This document shows, in pieces, positions 16,690 to 23,914 of a DNA stretch of 64,000 nucleotides (position 1 is the stretch's first letter; every line of letters begins with the position of its first letter). The notes under the pieces are model-generated. The model saw only the letters and a program-made list of their open reading frames with translations, made no database searches and was not told where the DNA came from. The DNA comes from Nonomuraea guangzhouensis (GTDB lineage Bacteria > Actinomycetota > Actinomycetes > Streptosporangiales > Streptosporangiaceae): assembly GCF_019396345.1 (NCBI RefSeq), contig NZ_JAHKRM010000028.1, positions 129,441 through 193,440 of the forward strand. The letters run 5' to 3'. The position numbers were made by a program, and so were the translations under genes.

Positions 16690-17397
16690 ATGGTGCATAT
16701 AAACAGGCGGGCAACCGCAATTGCGGGCGCACTGGTCATCGTAGGCATGATCGCCGGCGCGCTGAGCATCGTTCCCACTCTCGAGGAGCCACGCTATCTC
16801 GCTCTCATTTCCGCACACGAGAGCCAAGTCATCGTCGGCGCAGTTGCTCAGTCCATCATGATCCCCGCCTATGTCGGGTTCGCACTGTACCTCTATCCGA
16901 CATTGAGGGCGGAGAACGAAGCGCTCAGTCAGGGTTTCCTTGGGTTTAGGCTGATCGCAGCGACGTTCCACTTCATGGGCGTGATTCTCCTGCCCTTGTT
17001 TCTTGTGCTGGGCCATGGATTCACCCAGGCCAGCGCTTCGGACGCATCCAGCCTCGAGGTCTTGGGCGAGCTGCTGCGGACGGCGCGCGACTTGGTCAAT
17101 CACGTCGCATTGATCATCTCGCTGAGCCTCGGAGATCTCCTGTTGTTCCGCATTCTATGGCGGTCGAGATCTGTCCCTCGATGGCTATCCGGGTGGGGAT
17201 TTCTGGGAATCGGAGCAGCTATATCGGCGAGCTTCTTGGTGCTGCTTCGCCTAACTGACGTGGTCACGCCGCTCTACCTGGCCATGAATGCGCCACTGGG
17301 CCTGCAGAGCTTTGTCTTCGCCGTGTGGCTGATGATAAGAGGCTTCGCTACTAATACATCAATCACGGCCCACCAGCACGGCGTCCGGCGCGGCTGA
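16690..17397 (+). CDS. DUF4386 family membrane protein
   Basis: A 235-aa integral membrane protein with about six hydrophobic segments. It opens MVHINRRATAIAGALVIVGM, and SVPRWLSGWGFLGIGA near the C-terminal third is typical of the DUF4386 family (from memory). The ATG at 16690 was chosen over upstream in-frame codons because it begins at the membrane segment typical of the family. It lies about 100 bases after the nitroreductase gene on the same strand. No function is known. Confidence 0.7.
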   Translation: MVHINRRATAIAGALVIVGMIAGALSIVPTLEEPRYLALISAHESQVIVGAVAQSIMIPAYVGFALYLYPTLRAENEALSQGFLGFRLIAATFHFMGVILLPLFLVLGHGFTQASASDASSLEVLGELLRTARDLVNHVALIISLSLGDLLLFRILWRSRSVPRWLSGWGFLGIGAAISASFLVLLRLTDVVTPLYLAMNAPLGLQSFVFAVWLMIRGFATNTSITAHQHGVRRG

Positions 17398-17915
17398 CGC
17401 GCAGGCCGTCCCACCTTGTTGCGACAGCCTGCGGAGTCCGCCACTCGTGAGACGTTGCCCCAGGGAGCATCTCTTCCCGTAGCACGTGAGGCACTCCGGG
17501 CTTGCCGCCCACCAGAGCGCCATCGTTCCGCCCCCCCCCGCCGGCCCTGCGCCTGCCGAAAATCACGTCCATGCACGTCAGGCAGACCATGCATCGCATC
17601 CGAGGTCCGTTGCGAGCCATCCTGCCTGTGGACGCAAATGACCAGGCGATGGCTGCTCGGTGGTTGCTCGCACACGTTCGATCCGCCGTAAGGTTCGAGT
17701 GCCCGCAAGCCTGGCCCCAAACAGCCGCGCCGAGATGGGGGACAAATGGCACAAAACGCCGATGGTCAAGAACGCATGGTTGCTCGGTGGTTGCTCGCGT
17801 GTACGCGATACAGCACGGCACGCGTCGGCACAGACCGACACAACGACGGGGATAATCCCAGCCACGACAATACAGAACAGCACTTCGTGACACTGAGCGA
17901 CATCAACCGAGGATT
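17398..17915. other. Non-coding tail of the island
   Basis: No convincing gene was found. The segment contains a run of about nine C at 17521-17530 and two 23-bp repeats described separately. A minus-strand open frame spans it, but its composition and lack of a ribosome-binding site do not support translation; short Cys-containing parts could be a decayed gene. Confidence 0.4.
17649..17798 (+). repeat. Pair of 23-bp repeats with internal GGTTGCTCG doublets
   Basis: ATGG(C/T)TGCTCGGTGGTTGCTCGC occurs at 17649-17671 and 17776-17798, 127 bases apart with one difference. Each copy itself holds a doubled GGYTGCTCG unit. The arrangement resembles protein-binding iterons near the end of a mobile element, possibly recombination or partition sites (inference). 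Confidence 0.55.
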
Positions 17916-17955
17916 CTCATAATCCGTGGGTCGTGGGTTCGAGTCCCACCCGCCC
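17916..17955 (+). repeat. tRNA-Met 3'-half copy, probable right attachment site
   Basis: This 40-bp segment matches 14802-14841 except in the T-loop, where it has the canonical TTCGAGT. The upstream bases do not complete the anticodon stem, so only the tRNA 3' half is present, as expected for the attachment site at the far end of an element. Confidence 0.7.
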
Positions 17956-18271
17956 AGGCACAGATGAACTCACCGGGCTGCACCTCTGAGCAGCGCCCCC
18001 CAGACCCGCTCCGCCTCGGCCGCCATCGTCCACGCCGTCTCGTGGATCACGCCATCGGCGGAACGCCGGACGAACGCTGCGATGAGTACACGGATCACAG
18101 GGTTCTCTCGGGCGCTTCGACGGACGGCCGGTACCGACCGTTCCGGACGGCGGTGGCGTAGGTGCCGGACACGGCGCGGGCGCGTTCGCCCACCCCCGAT
18201 AACCCAGAGCCAGGGGCTCACCGGCCGGTGGCGGCTGCCTGGTCGGTGCGAGCGGCACCCCTGGACCGTGA
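17956..18271. other. Intergenic region right of the island
   Basis: No clear gene. On the minus strand 17970-18110 can be read as ENPVIRVLIAAFVRRSADG followed by MAAEAERVWGALL, which has protein-like composition and may be a decayed gene end. I assign no function. Confidence 0.3.
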
Positions 18272-19495
18272 TCAGCTGGGCCGATTACCCGTCGGAATCA
18301 CGATCTTGGTTTGTGCCCCCTTGGTGAGGTAGTACGTGGTCCACTTCTTGACCATCTCGTCGAGGAGCCAGGCGGCGGCGGGCACCAGCGGCAGCCCGAT
18401 CAGACCTTCCCGGAACCGCACCAGTAGCGGCCACGCGGTCTTGACCACCGGGTCCCACAGCGGCTCGCGCCGGACGCCGTTCCAGTCGGCCACCTGGTCG
18501 CCGGTGAGGTACCTGGCGAACGCGTTGACGAGAGGCTTGTCGACGCCGCCGGGGCTGGTCAGCTCCGCGAGCATGTCCCGCAGGATGGCGTTGAGCTCCA
18601 CCCCCTCCGAGGTCGGCCCCATGTTCCTGGGCAGGACCAGATCCGACTGGGTGTAGGAGGAGTCCCAGGTGGCGGGGAGGAACTCGTCCCTGATGCCGAG
18701 CATGTGCCCCAGCATCTGTACCGAGTGCAGGTACGCCGCGGCCTCAGTGGAGGAGATGCGCACCTGCCATTCCCGCATCCCGCGCATGGAGTAGGTCGCC
18801 AGGGTGTGCCACGTGACGAGCATGTCCTCCTGGCTGATCGGGATAGGGCCGGACCAGTGGGGAGACGACTTCAGCAGGTGCCGCACCGCCGCGTGCACCA
18901 GCCGGGTCTTCACGGCCTCGACCACGGCCGTGCCGCCGGGACCCCAGGCGTTCTGGGGTCTGACCGCGTACGCCAGAATGTTCGTCTTGGCGATCCGGTC
19001 TTTCAGATCCGCACCGCCCGCGGAGTAATAGACAGCGCGTGCCTCCTTGGGGATGGCAGTGGCCAGCATCCCGGCGCCGACAATGGTGAGGACGACGATG
19101 TAGTTCCCCTTGAGCGCGTGGAACCGCGCCGCGGCGTCCAGCTTGGTGGGGTCGGCCCACGGCGGCAGCTGACGCGCCTGCTCGATGAAGGCCCGCAGAT
19201 CCTCCGGCAATCCCGCGGGCAGGGGCTGGTCGTTGCGGTTCCAGTCGTGCAGCAGCCGGTTGACCTCGGGTATGGCACCGCGGTCGAGCAGGGAGGCGAG
19301 GAGCGGATCGGCCACGTCGTCCCACACCCATCGAGGGTCGGCGCCGCTGCCGGAACCCGCGATCGAACCACTGGCCGGCCAGCCCCAGTCGCCGGACAGG
19401 GAATCCGCCTGGGCCGGGGAGGCCATCCCTAACGCGCCGAGCGCTCCCAAGGCGGTGCCCGAGATCAGTACTTCGCGCCTGCTCAACTCTGCCAT
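18272..19495 (-). CDS. Tat-exported oxygenase of the MpaB/latex-clearing-protein (Lcp) family
   Basis: The 407-aa protein begins with a twin-arginine signal (SRREVLISGTALGALG) cleaved near ASPAQA. The body (LKGNYIVVLTIVGAGMLATA, LVHAAVRHLLKSSPHW, DMLVTWHTLATYSM) fits DUF2236/MpaB oxygenases. The His in VRHLL is the candidate haem ligand by comparison with Lcp (from memory). Lcp enzymes cleave poly-cis-isoprene extracellularly. I chose ATG 19495 over GTG 19504 because AAGGAG lies 8 bases upstream. It is divergent from a TetR gene, as lcp/lcpR are in other actinomycetes, which supports the call. Confidence 0.75.
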   Translation of the reverse strand: MAELSRREVLISGTALGALGALGMASPAQADSLSGDWGWPASGSIAGSGSGADPRWVWDDVADPLLASLLDRGAIPEVNRLLHDWNRNDQPLPAGLPEDLRAFIEQARQLPPWADPTKLDAAARFHALKGNYIVVLTIVGAGMLATAIPKEARAVYYSAGGADLKDRIAKTNILAYAVRPQNAWGPGGTAVVEAVKTRLVHAAVRHLLKSSPHWSGPIPISQEDMLVTWHTLATYSMRGMREWQVRISSTEAAAYLHSVQMLGHMLGIRDEFLPATWDSSYTQSDLVLPRNMGPTSEGVELNAILRDMLAELTSPGGVDKPLVNAFARYLTGDQVADWNGVRREPLWDPVVKTAWPLLVRFREGLIGLPLVPAAAWLLDEMVKKWTTYYLTKGAQTKIVIPTGNRPS

Positions 19496-19546
19496 GCTCC
19501 GCACTCCTTCGAGGTGGGGTTCTGCTCAGGGCATGCGAGAAATGGT

Positions 19547-19581
19547 TGATACTGAGAAACAGGTCATGGATCTGTGTATCA
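19547..19581. promoter_or_regulatory. Inverted repeat in the lcp-like/tetR divergent promoter
   Basis: TGATAC (19547-19552) and GTATCA (19576-19581) form perfect arms, with an inner ACAG/CTGT pair, between the two divergent genes. It is a candidate operator of the TetR protein; the arms are far apart, so this is tentative. Confidence 0.4.
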
Positions 19582-19650
19582 TCATCAGAGCACAGTGTGA
19601 CGAGCATCACAAGACCGCGTTTGAGGGCAGACTCTCTACAGGAGGTGATC

Positions 19651-20322
19651 GTGGATTCTGTGCTGTCCGCATTCGTGGCGCCGTCGGACTCTGATTCGTT
19701 GCTGGAGCGCGCCTATGTCGATGCCGTCGAGCGCGTCGACGACAGCGACGAGCTACGGGCGCGCATCCTCGACGCGGCGTACGAGCGGTTCTGCCGGATG
19801 GGCATCAGGCGCTCCACCATGGAGGACGTCGCCCGGCTGGCGAAGGTGTCGCGGATCACGGTCTACCGCCGGTTCGACACCAAGGACACGCTGATCGAAC
19901 ATGTGGTGCGCCGGGAGTTCCGCCGCTATTTCGACCAGTTCCTCATCGACATAGAACAAGCCGGCACCGCTGCCGACAGGGTGGTGCTGGGCTTCGTGAC
20001 CTCGTTGCGGGCAATTCGCAGCAATCCGCTGATCGGCGGACTCATCGCCACGGAACCGGACCTGCTCATCCCCTCCATGATGGCCGACGGGGGTCAGACC
20101 CTCGCCACCGTGCGGCATTTCGTGGCCGGCCAACTCCGCAGCGAGCAACGCGCGGGCAACGTGTCGAGCGGCCTCGACGTCGACCTCGTGGCCGAGATGA
20201 TGGTGCGGATCTCCACCTCTTTCCTGACGATCCCCAGCGCCATCGTCAACCTGGATGACGACGAGCAACTGGCCGCGGTGGCCCGGCGATTCCTGGTAAC
20301 CATGCTGGAGCCACCAGCCTGA
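19651..20322 (+). CDS. TetR/AcrR-family regulator (LcpR-like by context)
   Basis: A 223-aa TetR regulator: RILDAAYERFCRMGIRRSTM then EDVARLAKVSRITVYRRF is the HTH, starting unusually late (about residue 35) after an acidic N-terminus. The start is GTG 19651 with a near-perfect AGGAGG 6 bases upstream; a longer in-frame reading has no such site. The divergent position next to the Lcp-like oxygenase suggests that it represses that gene. Ligand unknown. Confidence 0.85.
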   Translation: MDSVLSAFVAPSDSDSLLERAYVDAVERVDDSDELRARILDAAYERFCRMGIRRSTMEDVARLAKVSRITVYRRFDTKDTLIEHVVRREFRRYFDQFLIDIEQAGTAADRVVLGFVTSLRAIRSNPLIGGLIATEPDLLIPSMMADGGQTLATVRHFVAGQLRSEQRAGNVSSGLDVDLVAEMMVRISTSFLTIPSAIVNLDDDEQLAAVARRFLVTMLEPPA

Positions 20323-20800
20323 GCTTCAAGACCACAGGTCAGAGCCGTTGTGACGGCATTCGACGCTGAACAGCGCAATCTGTCCAGGCTCTGTTCCGTG
20401 GTCCGGAAGGGCCGCGACAGGTGAGGGGTCAGGTCCTGGGAGGCGGGGAAGCGGCTGCCGTCGGCCGGCCACCGCCGCGCCGATCTCTGGAACTTCTCGA
20501 CCTCCGCCTCCGGGTACCAGCCCTCACGCTGTCAGGCACATAGATGCCGAGGCTCCCGACGAACATGTTGGGTGTACGCACATGTCCCCCAACTCATCGA
20601 CGATCAGGACAACGACCCCCGGGCAAGGGAAGACGGCTTATCCGATTTGCTTGGGTCCCGGAATATGCGCACTGCGGCCTTTCAAAGAAAGGACTGGAAA
20701 ATAGACCGGCGCGCCGCCAACGGTATTTCCGCATGCAATTCGGCTGACGGAAGAACGGCGCCGGGCCTCGCCATTCGACTCAGGCCCGGCGCACGTCGGC
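20323..20800. other. Intergenic region with a possible gene relic and a terminator
   Basis: On the minus strand about 20390-20520 reads REGWYPEAEVEKFQRSARRW then PADGSRFPASQDLTPHLSRP, which looks like real protein but has no start or ribosome-binding site; I do not recognise the family. The rest shows nothing except the hairpin at 20758-20792. Confidence 0.4.
20758..20792 (-). terminator. Terminator hairpin of the esterase-CBM2 gene
   Basis: A perfect 11-bp stem (GCGCCGGGCCT at 20758-20768, AGGCCCGGCGC at 20782-20792) with a 13-base loop lies just past the stop at 20801 on the minus strand. Confidence 0.75.
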
Positions 20801-22123
20801 TCAGGCGGGCACTCTGGCGCAGACGGTGTTGTTGAGCTTGAACTCGGCCGGTATGGCGTTCGTCCCGGTGGCGGTCGCCGAGAAGCCGAAGCTCTGGCTG
20901 GAGCCAGGGCCGATGTAACTGTTGTGGGTGGCGTCGCGGGCGGTCACCTGGGTGCCGGTCTGGACCACCGTGGCGTTCCAGGCGGTCGTGATCTGCTGGT
21001 TGCCCGACCAGGCCCAGGTCACGGTCCAGCCGTCGACGGGGGTCGTGCCGGTGTTCTTGATGGTCACGCTGCCGTTGAAGGCGCCGTCCCAGGCGCCGGT
21101 GGCGTAGGCGACCTCGCAGGACGTGCCCATCTTGAGCCCGCCACGCAGGAAGGTCGCGAAGTTGGCCCAGCTGGGATTCAGCGTGCCGGTGCCGACGCTC
21201 TCGCCGCAGTCGGTGGTGGTGCGGACGGTCTGCAAGCCGTAGTGGGCGGAGTCCATGACCTGGGCCATCAAGTGGTCCGCCCCGGGCACCGAGACGAACG
21301 TGGCGTCACCGCACTGCGCCTTGATCCTGTCGTAGAGCAGGACGCTCTGCCCGTGCGGCACCAGGAAGTCGGCCTGGCCGTGCAGGAACATCAGCGGCGG
21401 GTCGTTGGCGTCGACGTACGACATCGGATTGGCCTGGGCCACCGTGGCCGGGCACGTCTGGATCGGGCAGCCGACCAGGAGGGATTCCGGGGAGGCGGGA
21501 GAGTTGTGGTCCAGCCCGCCGGTCGGCAGGTTCTGCGCGTTCATCTGCAGGAAGTCGGTCGGGCTGTAGAAGGCGATCCCCGTCTGCACGGCGCTGGAGA
21601 CGCCGGTCGTGCCGACGGTGCCCTCCAGCGCCGTCACGCCGCCGGACAGGGTCGCCATCTCCGTCAGCCAGCCGCCCGAGGATTCGCCCATGATCGCGAA
21701 ACGATTGGGGTCGAGGTTGTACGTGGCGGCGTTCGCGCGCAGCCAGCGGATGGCCGCCTTGATGTCGTGCACCTGTGCCGGAAAGACGGCTTGGCCGCTG
21801 GACCGGACGCTGACGCCGGCCACGGCGAAGCCCAGCGGGTTGAAGACGTTCGCGATCGTGTCCGCTTCGGTCTTGCCGTTGTCGCCCGTCCACGCCGAGC
21901 CCTTGTGCCAGATCAGCAGCGGCCGGGGCGTGATGCCGGTGGACGGCAGGTAGAGGTCCAGGAGATGCCCCCTGCTACCGGCCGGTTGTGCGGGCGCGTA
22001 AGCGATGTCGGTGATCGCCTGCATGGCGTGGGCCGGCGGCGCGAAGTATGCCGGCACACCGACGGCGGCCAGCACGGTCATCACCACGCCGACGAGCATG
22101 GCTGTGCGGGTTCGAGCTTGCAT
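20801..22123 (-). CDS. Secreted alpha/beta-hydrolase esterase with C-terminal cellulose-binding module (CBM2)
   Basis: The 440-aa protein starts with a Sec signal peptide (basic start, then AMLVGVVMTVLAAVGVPAYF, cleavage near AHA). The catalytic domain is BD-FAE/acetyl-xylan-esterase-like: HKGSAW oxyanion region, nucleophile Ser in GESSGGW, acid Asp near GQADFLVPHG and His in PGADHLM. The last ~100 residues, from SCEVAYATGAWDGAFNGSVT to FKLNNTVC, are a CBM2 with its two terminal cysteines. It probably deacylates plant cell-wall polysaccharides while bound to cellulose. Ends at a strong terminator. Confidence 0.87.
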   Translation of the reverse strand: MQARTRTAMLVGVVMTVLAAVGVPAYFAPPAHAMQAITDIAYAPAQPAGSRGHLLDLYLPSTGITPRPLLIWHKGSAWTGDNGKTEADTIANVFNPLGFAVAGVSVRSSGQAVFPAQVHDIKAAIRWLRANAATYNLDPNRFAIMGESSGGWLTEMATLSGGVTALEGTVGTTGVSSAVQTGIAFYSPTDFLQMNAQNLPTGGLDHNSPASPESLLVGCPIQTCPATVAQANPMSYVDANDPPLMFLHGQADFLVPHGQSVLLYDRIKAQCGDATFVSVPGADHLMAQVMDSAHYGLQTVRTTTDCGESVGTGTLNPSWANFATFLRGGLKMGTSCEVAYATGAWDGAFNGSVTIKNTGTTPVDGWTVTWAWSGNQQITTAWNATVVQTGTQVTARDATHNSYIGPGSSQSFGFSATATGTNAIPAEFKLNNTVCARVPA

Positions 22124-22603
22124 GGTGCGACTCCGGGTCAGTCGGATGATCGCCGCTTCCCCGGTGGCCGTCCGTAGTCTCCTGCGACGCCGGAGCAGCC
22201 GCGATCAGCACGCCGACCCTGCGAGAACGAACGTCCCGCTCGAGTGCCGTGGCTCACATCGATATGGACGGGGAGACGATAAGGCACGAAAGTAACGATG
22301 GTCAAAGGTTTCGGCGCATCGCGCTAACCGACCAGGAAAAGAAGCCTAAAACGTACTTTATGGGCATGTAGAGCGACGACAGGCTCAGATCATCCATGGA
22401 ATGCACAGGCAGCCAGAAAAAGCGACCCCAGGAAGTGACGGCGGTCTTACCGACGGTAAATGTCGGTGGAACTTGCGCAGCTCCGCGATAACGCCGATGG
22501 AAGTTTCAGCTCGTTCCGCGACCGATTCCGCCTTGACAATTTTCGTGGCGGGTCTTGAGTGCTAGTGTCCAGGGTCATGATCTCCCCAGCCCCAGGAGGA
22601 TGA
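22124..22603. other. Intergenic region upstream of two divergent secreted-protein genes
   Basis: A 480-base gap with lower GC than its surroundings, especially 22270-22400. I see no gene, RNA or clear operator. It must hold the promoters of the esterase (minus) and the small secreted peptide (plus). Confidence 0.5.
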
Positions 22604-22831
22604 ATGCGAAAGGTACGCGCTGTTCTCGTCTCGGCCGTCATGGTCCTCGGAGTGTCGCTGACAGTCAGCGCCGCCCCAGCGCATGCAGACAGCACCGTCA
22701 AACTGTCCGGCGTCTTCACGGACCTTTCGGAGTGCGAGCGGATCGGAACCAAGGGCATCACCCAGAACTGGTGGGACCACTACTCATGCGTATGGGAGCC
22801 CCGGTACGGCTACTACTTCCTCTACGCGTGA
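22604..22831 (+). CDS. Small secreted two-cysteine peptide
   Basis: The 75-aa product has a Sec signal peptide (MRKVRAVLVSAVMVLGVSLT, cleavage after AHA) and a mature chain of about 46 residues with two Cys (CERIG and YSCVW) ending GYYFLYA. A perfect AGGAGG-type site precedes ATG 22604 and a strong hairpin follows at 22845. The peptide at 50894 shares the two-Cys plan and the GYYF ending. The function is unknown; a disulfide-bonded extracellular peptide is likely. Confidence 0.75.
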   Translation: MRKVRAVLVSAVMVLGVSLTVSAAPAHADSTVKLSGVFTDLSECERIGTKGITQNWWDHYSCVWEPRYGYYFLYA

Positions 22832-22844
22832 CCCGGTGAAACGC

Positions 22845-22882
22845 ACGCACCCCCGGCCGTCAGGGTCGAACCGGGGGCGCGT
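22845..22882 (+). terminator. Terminator hairpin after the small secreted peptide gene
   Basis: A 12-bp stem with one A-C mismatch (22845-22856 with 22871-22882) and 14-base loop lies 13 bases after the stop codon at 22831. Confidence 0.75.
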
Positions 22883-22889
22883 GCTCTCG

Positions 22890-23118
22890 CCACCGAGGCC
22901 TCGTACCGGCTCGGCGGCCGGCCGGGCGTCGTCCCGCCCAGGATGGCGCCGAGCGCGTAGCCGATCGCCACGCCGGAGCAGCGCACCGAGACGGGGAACA
23001 TCTCGGCGTACATGGCCGACATCCGCCCGTACGACAGGCCCAGGCCGACGGTCAAGACGATGATCGCCACCGCGAAGAGGTCCTGGTGCGCTGAGGGGAT
23101 TCTCGCGCTCCCCGGCAC
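22890..23118 (-). pseudogene. MFS transporter C-terminal fragment
   Basis: The minus-strand translation AVAIIVLTVGLGLSYGRMSA then MYAEMFPVSVRCSGVAIGYA and LGAILGG matches a transmembrane stretch of metabolite:H+ symporter (MHS) type MFS proteins. No N-terminal half, start or ribosome-binding site is present, and the reading degenerates after ILGG. It is a decayed or truncated gene next to the TauE exporter. Confidence 0.7.
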
Positions 23119-23119
23119 G

Positions 23120-23860
23120 TCAGCTCGCGTACGAGTCGTACCCGAGTTTGATCGCGACCGCCACCCCGCACACCGCGGCCAGATACCGCAGGCTCTGACC
23201 GGGCAGCCGGCGGGCGATCTTCGGCCCCAGCCACCCGCCCAGCAGGAACCCGACCGCCAGTGGCAGCGCCGCCCCCCAGTCCACCGGCCCGAACAGCGCG
23301 AACCCCAGCGCGGCCACCGCGTTCGCCAGCCCGGACAGCATGTTCTTCATCGCGTTCAGCTTGGCGGGCGTCTGGTCGAGGAAGCCCGCCAGCACCGCGA
23401 ACATCAGGACCCCGCCCGCCGCCCCGAAGTATCCGATATAGATCGACACGGTGAACAGCGCCACCCGCAGCAGCAGACCGTGCTCGCCCCCCGGCCTGAC
23501 CGACGGCCGCCGGATCAGCAGCAGCGAGGCCCCGGCGATCAACCACGGAGCGATCAGCTCGAACGTCCGCGCCGGAGTCACCAGCAGCAGCAACGCGCCC
23601 ACCGCCCCGCCCAGCGCGGTCACCCAGCCGAGCCGCAGCACCCGGCCGCCCTCCCCCGCCAGCTCGGGCCGCGACCCGACCGCCGCGCCCACGCCGGTGA
23701 ACATCAGCGCGACCGTGTTCGTGACGTTCGCGGTCAGCGGCGGCAGGCCGAACGCGAGCAGCGCCGGGTATGAGACGATCGACGCCAGGCTCACCACAGT
23801 ACTGACCACCCCGGCGACCACCCCCACCCCGAGCAGGCCGAGAACCTCACCGGTGATCAC
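23120..23860 (-). CDS. TSUP-family membrane transporter (TauE/SafE)
   Basis: A 246-aa sulfite exporter TauE/SafE family protein with about eight membrane segments; the two half-repeats are visible as ANVTNTVALMFTGVGAAVGS and KLNAMKNMLSGLANAVAALG. Family members move small sulfur or organic anions such as sulfite or sulfoacetate across the membrane. The start is GTG 23860; the upstream ATG at 23867 meets a stop within four codons. It is convergent with nothing, and the acyl-CoA synthetase gene lies upstream on the same strand. Confidence 0.85.
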   Translation of the reverse strand: MITGEVLGLLGVGVVAGVVSTVVSLASIVSYPALLAFGLPPLTANVTNTVALMFTGVGAAVGSRPELAGEGGRVLRLGWVTALGGAVGALLLLVTPARTFELIAPWLIAGASLLLIRRPSVRPGGEHGLLLRVALFTVSIYIGYFGAAGGVLMFAVLAGFLDQTPAKLNAMKNMLSGLANAVAALGFALFGPVDWGAALPLAVGFLLGGWLGPKIARRLPGQSLRYLAAVCGVAVAIKLGYDSYAS

Positions 23861-23914
23861 CTGGCCATGCTAGGCCGTGTCCGTTTTGTCCTCGACGCCG
23901 GGTCTCCGCAGCGG

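Larger units (their letters stand above)
14797..17955. mobile_element. 3.1-kb island bounded by tRNA-Met 3'-half direct repeats
   Basis: The interval lies between two 40-bp copies of the same tRNA 3' sequence, the classic footprint of integration into a tRNA gene. It holds a serine-recombinase relic, a zinc-ribbon mini-gene, a TetR regulator with a triple operator, a nitroreductase-like gene, a DUF4386 gene and a repeat-bearing non-coding tail. No intact integrase was found, so it is probably a degraded or satellite element that no longer moves by itself (inference). Confidence 0.6.

Noticed and set aside
17363..17893. 176-codon minus-strand frame in the island tail
   Set aside because: No ribosome-binding site, mixed composition, crosses a C-run; coding is not supported.
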